Assembly (NCBI GenBank): GCA_002429615.1 | Contig: DJAN01000085.1 | Location: 488 to 13,129, forward strand | Source of the DNA: Lysobacteraceae bacterium UBA6001 | GTDB taxonomy: Bacteria; Pseudomonadota; Gammaproteobacteria; Xanthomonadales; Xanthomonadaceae | DNA: 12,642 nt | Direction: 5' to 3' | In this document: piece by piece, positions 8,796 through 12,642 of the stretch | How positions within the stretch are numbered: the first letter of the stretch is position 1 | Layout of the letters: every line of letters begins with the position of its first letter | The notes under the pieces: generated by a model | What the model saw: the letters and a program-made list of their open reading frames with translations, nothing else | The model's database searches: none | Told to the model about the DNA's origin: nothing | Made by a program: the position numbers and the translations under genes

Positions 8796-8922
8796 AGTTG
8801 CTGTTTCGTCTCAGATTTTGAGATTGAGCCGAAATTCAGCCCTGTGTAGAGGGTGTTAACGCCGAGCGGATTCCGTGCCCGGCGATGGCGGTGCACTGCG
8901 CAAACCGGCCACAATCCGGCGC

Positions 8923-9702
8923 ATGTGCCTGGTCGCCCTTGCCTGGAAAACCCACCCCCGCTGGCGTCTGGTGCTGGTGGGCAACCGCGATGAGTTCCAC
9001 GAGCGGCCGACGGCCGCGCTGTCGCACTGGCCGCCGCCGCAGGACGGGGTGATGGCCGGGCGTGACCTGCGCTCGGGTGGGAGCTGGGTGGGCCTGGGAG
9101 CGGACGGACGTGCCGCCGTGGTGACCAACGTGCGCGACCCGATGGCGACGACCTCGGGGCCGTCGCGGGGGCATCTGATCGCCAACTACCTGGCCGGGGC
9201 GCAGGGCGCGGGGGCGTTCGCGACCGAGTTGGTGTCGAGCGCGGCGGAATACCCGCCTTTCAACCTGCTGCTGGCCGATGGCGAGGCCTGCCGGTACCTG
9301 GGCAATCATCCGGCGGCGGCGCGCGGACTGACGCCGGGGGTGCACGGCATGTCGAACGGCGCCCTGGATGCGCCGTGGCCGAAGACGCGGAAGCTGACCG
9401 CGGTGCTGGGCGAGTGGATATCGGGCGTGGACGCATCACTGGATCCGCTGTGGGCGGCGCTGGCGGACGAGGCGATCGCGCCGGACGAAGCCTTGCCGGA
9501 CACGGGCGTGGGGCTGGAACTGGAGCGGCGTCTGTCGGCGGCCTTCATCCGCGGGCGCGAATACGGCACGCGGGCGAGCACGATCCTGATGGTGGACCAC
9601 GCGGGGAACGGCTGGATTCACGAGCGTCGTTTTGGGCCGGATGGACTGTTCCTGGGGCAGACGCGGCTGGAGACGGCGGGGGATGGCGCGTCGGCGGCGT
9701 GA
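8923..9702 (+). CDS. NRDE / TANGO2 family protein
   Basis: Member of the NRDE protein family, related to eukaryotic TANGO2. The biochemical function of the family is not firmly established; links to haem handling and to an Ntn-hydrolase-like fold have been proposed. 259 residues. Hallmarks: N-terminal MCLVALAW with Cys2, VGNRDEFHERPT (19-30), GRDLRSGGSWVG (46-57), VTNVRDP (67-73), HGMSN (141-145), and YGTRAST (214-220). An in-frame GTG at 8875 would add 16 residues, but the conserved Met-Cys start at 8923 fits the family, in which Cys2 is invariant. No clear Shine-Dalgarno precedes the ATG. A CACAAT at 8909-8914 could be a -10, which would make the mRNA nearly leaderless. It is divergent from the dcw operon and convergent with rnpB. 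Codon use is GC-rich like its neighbours. Confidence 0.93.
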   Translation: MCLVALAWKTHPRWRLVLVGNRDEFHERPTAALSHWPPPQDGVMAGRDLRSGGSWVGLGADGRAAVVTNVRDPMATTSGPSRGHLIANYLAGAQGAGAFATELVSSAAEYPPFNLLLADGEACRYLGNHPAAARGLTPGVHGMSNGALDAPWPKTRKLTAVLGEWISGVDASLDPLWAALADEAIAPDEALPDTGVGLELERRLSAAFIRGREYGTRASTILMVDHAGNGWIHERRFGPDGLFLGQTRLETAGDGASAA

Positions 9703-9734
9703 TGGCATGCGCCTCTCCCCTCACCCACCCACCT

Positions 9735-9846
9735 TGTAGGAGCGGCTTCAGCCGCGACCGTGAATCCTCCGACGCGGGGATACGCAGGCTTGCAGGAAGT
9801 TCCCTGGCGCGGACCTCGTCCGGTCGCGGCTGAAGCCGCTCCTACA
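9735..9846. repeat. REP pair (GTAG-headed), 26-bp perfect inverted repeat with 60-bp spacer
   Basis: The left arm (9735-9760) begins T-GTAGGAGCGGCTTCAGCCGC and the right arm (9821-9846) is its exact reverse complement. Each arm is itself a small palindrome (GCGGCT-TC-AGCCGC), and the GTAG ends face outward. This is the structure of paired REP elements (BIMEs), including the GTAG-type repeats described in Stenotrophomonas. Such repeats are mobilised in trans by REP-associated tyrosine transposases; no transposase is encoded here. It lies 32 nt after the NRDE stop codon and may help end or stabilise that transcript. Confidence 0.85.
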
Positions 9847-9872
9847 GGAAAGACAGGAAAGACAGGAAAGAC
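9846..9872 (+). repeat. Three perfect tandem copies of a 9-mer, AGGAAAGAC
   Basis: Copies at 9846-9854, 9855-9863 and 9864-9872, followed by two degenerate 10-mers (AAATAAAGAC 9873-9882, GGAAAAAGAC 9883-9892) and a purine-rich run. The array abuts the right REP arm and shares one base with it. It is a candidate for copy-number variation between strains. Confidence 0.85.
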
Positions 9873-9952
9873 AAATAAAGACGGAAAAAGACACGGAAGA
9901 AAGAAGGGCGGCATCGGGATCGAAAACCACCCGGCGTACCTGCTGGAGGAGA

Positions 9953-9985
9953 GCCCCCTTAGTAAGGGGGCGCGCCGAAGGCGCG
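9953..9985. repeat. Two abutting palindromes
   Basis: GCCCCCTTAGTAAGGGGGC (9953-9971) is a 19-nt palindrome around one central base. It shares its last base with CGCGCCGAAGGCGCG (9971-9985), a second hairpin. The composite looks like an interspersed genomic repeat. It could also form a hairpin in either transcript. Confidence 0.6.
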
Positions 9986-10012
9986 GGGATTGGAGGTGAG
10001 GCAGAGCCGCGG

Positions 10013-10043
10013 CACGCGGTTTTCGCTTTGCGAAAACTGCGTG
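10013..10043. repeat. Long hairpin, 14-bp arms with 3-nt loop
   Basis: Arms CACGCGGTTTTCGC (10013-10026) and GCGAAAACTGCGTG (10030-10043), loop TTT. In plus-strand RNA the single mismatch is a G-U pair, so all 14 positions can pair; in minus-strand RNA it is an A-C mismatch. No U-tract follows on either side. It is a possible stop or stabiliser for the converging transcripts, without proof. Confidence 0.55.
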
Positions 10044-10076
10044 TTCCCCGCAGGGGGCGAAGCCCCACAAGGGGAA
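10044..10076. repeat. Two-level hairpin immediately 3' of rnpB
   Basis: Inner stem GGGGC-GAA-GCCCC (10054-10066) inside an outer stem TTCCCC (10044-10049) / GGGGAA (10071-10076), with short internal loops. It begins two bases beyond the predicted mature 3' end of RNase P RNA, so it may take part in termination or 3' processing of the rnpB precursor. Confidence 0.5.
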
Positions 10077-10077
10077 A

Positions 10078-10433
10078 GCGGCGGAGCCGGCCGATAAGCC
10101 GGGTTCTGTCGTGGACAGTCATTCTTCTAGGCGCCGCGTCACCGCGACGCTCAAGCAACCTACCCGGACCCGACGCGGGCCGCGCCATGAGGTCCCTATT
10201 TGGTCTTGCTCCAGGTGGGGTTTGCCGTGCCGGTCCGTTACCGGACTCGCGGTGCGCTCTTACCGCACCATTTCACCCTTACCGGCTCTCCGAAGAGAAC
10301 GTAGGCGGTATCTTTCTGTTGCACTTTCCGTCGGCTCGCGCCGCCCAGGCGTTACCTGGCACCTTGCCCTGTGGAGCCCGGACTTTCCTCGGCATCCTTT
10401 CGGATGACGCGACTGCCTGGCCGACTCCGCCGC
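10078..10433 (-). ncRNA. rnpB: RNase P RNA (bacterial type A), catalytic RNA for tRNA 5' maturation
   Basis: Catalytic RNA that removes 5' leaders from tRNA precursors together with RnpA. About 356 nt (E. coli 377). Conserved blocks on the minus strand: GAGGAAAGTCCGGGCTCC (10373-10390), GCCAGGTAACGCCTGG further in, the AAGGGTGAAATGGTGCGGTAAGAGCGCACC segment, GAGCAAGACCAAATAGG, and near the 3' end ACAGAACCCGGCTTATCGG (10091-10109). The two ends (10419-10433 and 10078-10092) pair over 15 positions with one G-U to form P1, which sets the boundaries. P3 is a short stem with a GAAA loop and P12 is a short stem with a TTCG loop, explaining the reduced length. It follows rsmI and has its own -10. 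Ends are accurate to a few bases only. Confidence 0.97.
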
Positions 10434-10437
10434 GCGC

Positions 10438-10443
10438 ATTGTA
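10438..10443 (-). promoter_or_regulatory. -10 element of the rnpB promoter
   Basis: TACAAT on the minus strand, placed so that transcription would begin around 10431, at the predicted 5' end of RNase P RNA. No good -35 is seen at 16-18 nt spacing (CAGCGG at 17). An A-rich run lies further upstream. It sits in the 62-nt gap between rsmI and rnpB. Confidence 0.55.
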
Positions 10444-10495
10444 AGCCGCGCCGCCACATCCCGCTGCTTTTTCCGCTTAACGGGCGCCGCGGACC

Positions 10496-11323
10496 TCAAC
10501 TGCCGTACAAGGCCTTGCGCGGCGCGCCACTCAGCTCCGCGGCCAGTTTCGCCGCCGTCGACGGCGGCAGGTGTTCACCCAGCTTGGCGTACAGGCGCCG
10601 GCCCTCGGCCAGCTTGGCCTCGGCTTCGGCGTCCTCGCCGGCGCCCTGAACCATCACCACGAACTCGCCCTTGCGCTGGTTGTCGTCGGCTTCCACCCGC
10701 GCCAGCAGCTCAGCCAGGGTGCCGTCGAGCACGGTCTCGAACAGCTTGGTCAGCTCGCGCGCGATCACCGCCGGCCGCGTCGGGCCAAACGCCGTCGCCA
10801 GGTCCGCCAGCGACTCGGCGATGCGGTGCGAAGACTCGTAGAACACCAGCGTGCGCGCCTCGCCCGCCAAGCGCGCCAGGCGTTCGCGGCGCGCGCCGGC
10901 CTTGGCCGGCAGGAAGCCCTCGAACACGAAGCGGTCGCTTGGCAGCCCCGCCACGCTGAGCGCGGCGATCGCCGCGCAGGCGCCCGGCACCGGGCTCACC
11001 TTCAAACCCGCCGCACGCGCCGCGCGCACCACGCGGAAACCCGGGTCGCTGACCAGCGGCGTGCCGGCATCACTGACCAGGGCCAGCGAATCACCGCCCT
11101 GCAGGCGCGCCACGATGCGCTGCGCCAGGGCCTCCTCGTTGTGGTCGTGCAGGGCCACCATCGGCTTGTCGATGCCGAAGTGGGCCAGCAGCTGGCCGGT
11201 GCGACGGGTGTCCTCGGCGCAGATCGCCGCCACCGAACGCAGGATCTCCTGTGCGCGTGGGGTCAGATCGCCGAGGTTGCCGATCGGCGTGGCCACGACA
11301 TGAAGGGTTCCTGCGGAAGTCAT
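10496..11323 (-). CDS. rsmI: RsmI, 16S rRNA 2'-O-ribose C1402 methyltransferase
   Basis: SAM-dependent enzyme of the tetrapyrrole-methylase fold (former YraL) that 2'-O-methylates C1402 of 16S rRNA, the nucleotide also N4-methylated by RsmH. 275 residues. Motifs: VVATPIGNLGD (9-19), AEDTRRT (36-42), LVSDAGTPLVSDPG (82-95), FYESSHRI (161-168), ARELTK (188-193), GEFVVMVQG (219-227), and the small C-terminal helical domain PPSTAAKLAAELSGAPRKALYG. The frame stays open upstream, but the ATG at 11321-11323 gives the conserved N-terminus (MTSAGTLHVVATPIGNLGDLT), and the upstream translation is low-complexity and belongs to the lpoA region. The ribosome binding site is weak (TGGAA). Divergent from lpoA and followed by rnpB, as in other gammaproteobacteria. 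Confidence 0.97.
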   Translation of the reverse strand: MTSAGTLHVVATPIGNLGDLTPRAQEILRSVAAICAEDTRRTGQLLAHFGIDKPMVALHDHNEEALAQRIVARLQGGDSLALVSDAGTPLVSDPGFRVVRAARAAGLKVSPVPGACAAIAALSVAGLPSDRFVFEGFLPAKAGARRERLARLAGEARTLVFYESSHRIAESLADLATAFGPTRPAVIARELTKLFETVLDGTLAELLARVEADDNQRKGEFVVMVQGAGEDAEAEAKLAEGRRLYAKLGEHLPPSTAAKLAAELSGAPRKALYGS

Positions 11324-11405
11324 CGATGGTTTTTCCAGGCTCAAGGTTAGAATCGTAGCGTTTTTCGCCGGCACGCCTCCGTCCGCCCCGTCGACTGGAA
11401 CCGAA
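11324..11405. promoter_or_regulatory. Divergent promoter region of rsmI and lpoA
   Basis: 82 nt between the two start codons. On the plus strand TAGAAT (11348-11353) is a good -10 for lpoA, giving a leader of about 46 nt. On the minus strand TACGAT (11353-11358) could be the -10 for rsmI. The two hexamers meet at base 11353. No convincing -35 is seen for either, so this is a proposal only. Confidence 0.4.
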
Positions 11406-12642
11406 ATGAATAACCGCTTCGCCCGGATTTCCGCCGTTTCGCTGCTGCTGTTGCTGTGCGCCAGCTGCGCCACCAGCAGCCTCGCCCCCCAGGCCTCGCC
11501 GGCGCAGGCCGCGGCCATCGCCCTGCTGGAACAGGGCAAGCCGCGCGAAGCCGCGCAGCAGCTGGAGGCCCAGGCCTTCGCCGCCACCGGCGCGCAGCGC
11601 AGCCGCCTGCTGGCCGATGCCGCCTTTGCCTGGAACGAAGCCGGCGATGCCGCGCGCGCGCGCAGCCTGCTGGCGCAGGTCACCCCGCGCCAGCTCGGCG
11701 GCGAGGAGAAGGCGCGCTACCAGCTGCTGAGCGGCGAGTTCGCGCTGGCCGACAAGCAACCGGCGCAGGCGCTGCTGGCGCTGGGTGAAAGCGCACCGGG
11801 CCTGTCGCCGGCCTACCAGGGACGCTGGTTCCTCGCCCGCGGCCAGGCGCTGGAAGCCACCGGCAAGCCGGTGGAAGCCGCCGAGGCACGCAGCCGCGCC
11901 GACGCCGTCCTGAGCGGCACCGCACGCAGTGACAACCAGCGCGAGATCATGCGCCTGCTCGCCGCGCTGGACGACAACACCCTGCGCGCGCGCGCCGCCG
12001 CGCTGCCCGCCGGCGACCCGCTGTACAACTTTGCCGGCCGCGCCCTGCTCAACCGGGGCCTGCCGCTGCCGCGTCCGTTCGACCGCGCGCCGGCCAGCTT
12101 CGACCTCGGCAAGCGTCCGCCGGCCGACCGCGACGGCTACCGCCCGCCGGTCAAACTGGCCGTGCTGCTGCCGCTCACCGGCAACCTCGCCACCGCCGCC
12201 GCGCCGGTACGCGATGGCCTGCTGGCCGGCTACTACGCCGAATCGCGCCGCCGCCCGGATATCGAATTCCTCGACACCGCCGGCACCCCCGCCGGCGCCA
12301 ATGCCGCCTACGACCGCGCCGTGGCCGCTGGCGCCGACTATGTGGTCGGTCCGCTGGGTCGCGACGAGGTCAGCGCGCTGTTCGCCCGCGACCTGAGCGT
12401 GCCGGTGCTGGCGCTCAACCGCCCCACCGACGCCCGTGAGCCGCCGTCCGGCAGCGCCGGTTTCTCGCTGGCACCGGAAGACGACGGCATCATGGCCGCC
12501 GAATATCTCCTCGCCCATGGCCAGCGCAACGCGCTGGTGATCGCCAGCGGCGACGACAACGGCCGCCGCGCCGCGACCGCGTTCCGCGAGCGCATGGCGG
12601 TGCGTGGCGGGCAGGTCGCCGGCAGCGTCAGCGTGGCCGAGG
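11406..12642 (+). CDS. lpoA: LpoA/LppC-like outer-membrane lipoprotein activator of penicillin-binding protein, C-terminus cut by window edge
   Basis: Outer-membrane lipoprotein that in E. coli reaches through the wall to stimulate the class A synthase PBP1a. 412 codons are visible with no stop. Signal peptide MNNRFARISAVSLLLLLCASC with the likely lipidated Cys21. Then an Ala/Leu-rich helical region of TPR type (about 30-220: ALLEQGKPREAAQQL, AFAWNEAGDAARARSLL and similar), a linker, and from about 248 a periplasmic-binding-protein-like domain beginning PPVKLAVLLPLTGNLATAAAPVRDG, with DYVVGPLGRDEV (311-322) and PVLALN (333-338), typical of the LppC family. The ATG at 11406 has only a weak GGAA upstream. 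Divergence from rsmI is the conserved arrangement (yraL/yraM in E. coli). The functional partner in this organism is inferred, not shown. Confidence 0.93.
   Translation, partial: MNNRFARISAVSLLLLLCASCATSSLAPQASPAQAAAIALLEQGKPREAAQQLEAQAFAATGAQRSRLLADAAFAWNEAGDAARARSLLAQVTPRQLGGEEKARYQLLSGEFALADKQPAQALLALGESAPGLSPAYQGRWFLARGQALEATGKPVEAAEARSRADAVLSGTARSDNQREIMRLLAALDDNTLRARAAALPAGDPLYNFAGRALLNRGLPLPRPFDRAPASFDLGKRPPADRDGYRPPVKLAVLLPLTGNLATAAAPVRDGLLAGYYAESRRRPDIEFLDTAGTPAGANAAYDRAVAAGADYVVGPLGRDEVSALFARDLSVPVLALNRPTDAREPPSGSAGFSLAPEDDGIMAAEYLLAHGQRNALVIASGDDNGRRAATAFRERMAVRGGQVAGSVSVAE

Larger units (their letters stand above)
8608..8922. other. Divergent intergenic region between mraZ and the NRDE gene
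   Basis: 315 nt without a gene. From mraZ outward it holds the leader with MraZ boxes (8616-8690), the mra promoter (8689-8716), a more AT-rich stretch with a perfect DnaA box (8787-8795) inside a small inverted repeat (ACTTGT 8774-8779, ACAAGT 8793-8798), a short hairpin TCTCA-GATTT-TGAGA near 8810-8824, and the poorly defined upstream region of the NRDE gene. It is clearly less GC-rich than its surroundings. Confidence 0.8.
9703..10077. repeat. Repeat- and palindrome-rich intergenic region
   Basis: 375 nt with no convincing gene, between the converging NRDE gene (+) and rnpB (-). It contains in order a REP inverted pair (9735-9846), a 9-bp tandem repeat (9846-9872) with a purine-rich tail to about 9908, and a run of four palindromes (9953-10076). 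None of these has a clear U-tract, so none is a classical intrinsic terminator. Short open frames through it are repeat-derived and not credible as genes. Confidence 0.75.

Noticed and set aside
9735..9846. CRISPR-like repeat-spacer structure
   Set aside because: Only two units, in inverted rather than direct orientation, with a 60-bp spacer; this is a REP pair.
10013..10043. Classical intrinsic terminator for the NRDE gene or rnpB
   Set aside because: The stem is strong, but no U-tract follows it on either strand, and it lies more than 300 nt from the NRDE stop.
9618..10188. Small open frames through the REP and palindrome region
   Set aside because: Their peptides derive from the repeats themselves, for example a Phe-Pro-Val triplet repeat made by the 9-bp tandem array, and there is no ribosome binding site or family match.
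11324..11683. Extension of rsmI upstream of 11323
   Set aside because: The frame is open, but the added residues are low-complexity and overlap lpoA. RsmI family proteins begin just before the ATPIGNLGD motif.
11091..12518. Minus-strand frame of 475 codons opposite lpoA
   Set aside because: Low-complexity Gly/Ala/Gln/Arg translation; the plus strand has a lipoprotein signal and the LppC fold, and the divergent rsmI-lpoA layout is conserved.

Overview
The window is core chromosome of a GC-rich gammaproteobacterium, most probably of the Xanthomonadaceae (Stenotrophomonas, Pseudoxanthomonas, Luteimonas or Lysobacter type). The evidence is the protein sequences of the division/cell-wall (dcw) genes, a GTAG-headed REP pair of the kind common in that family, a gammaproteobacterial type A RNase P RNA, and the absence of murD between mraY and ftsW. 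The genus is not settled from the sequence alone.

Layout. From 8607 down to 1, on the minus strand, runs the first half of the dcw operon: mraZ, rsmH, ftsL, ftsI, murE, murF, mraY and ftsW (ftsW is cut by the window edge). The first five junctions overlap by 4 nt (GTGA or ATGA), murF/mraY overlap by 11 nt, and mraY/ftsW are one base apart, so this is one tightly coupled transcription unit. Its promoter (TTGACA-N16-TAAGGT, 8689-8716) is followed by 10-bp-phased GTGG-like boxes, the expected operator of the MraZ repressor. A perfect DnaA-box sequence lies about 70 bp further upstream. The divergent neighbour at 8923-9702 (+) is an NRDE/TANGO2-family gene.

The region 9703-10077 has no gene. It holds a 26-bp perfect inverted REP pair, a 9-bp tandem repeat and a run of palindromes, lying between the converging NRDE gene and rnpB. 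The RNase P RNA gene (rnpB, about 10078-10433, minus) follows rsmI (10496-11323, minus). Divergent from rsmI is the start of lpoA/lppC (11406 to window end, plus), the outer-membrane lipoprotein activator of peptidoglycan synthases.

The genes work together in peptidoglycan synthesis and division. MurE and MurF finish the UDP-MurNAc-pentapeptide, MraY makes lipid I, and FtsW with FtsI and FtsL polymerises and crosslinks septal wall. LpoA activates a class A synthase. RsmH and RsmI both methylate the ribosomal P-site nucleotide C1402 of 16S rRNA. RNase P matures tRNA.

No wholly new system is evident. The points most worth a second look are the extended MraZ box array, the missing murD, the DxDxDG tail on FtsI, the DnaA box at the mra promoter, and the palindrome-rich intergenic stretch.
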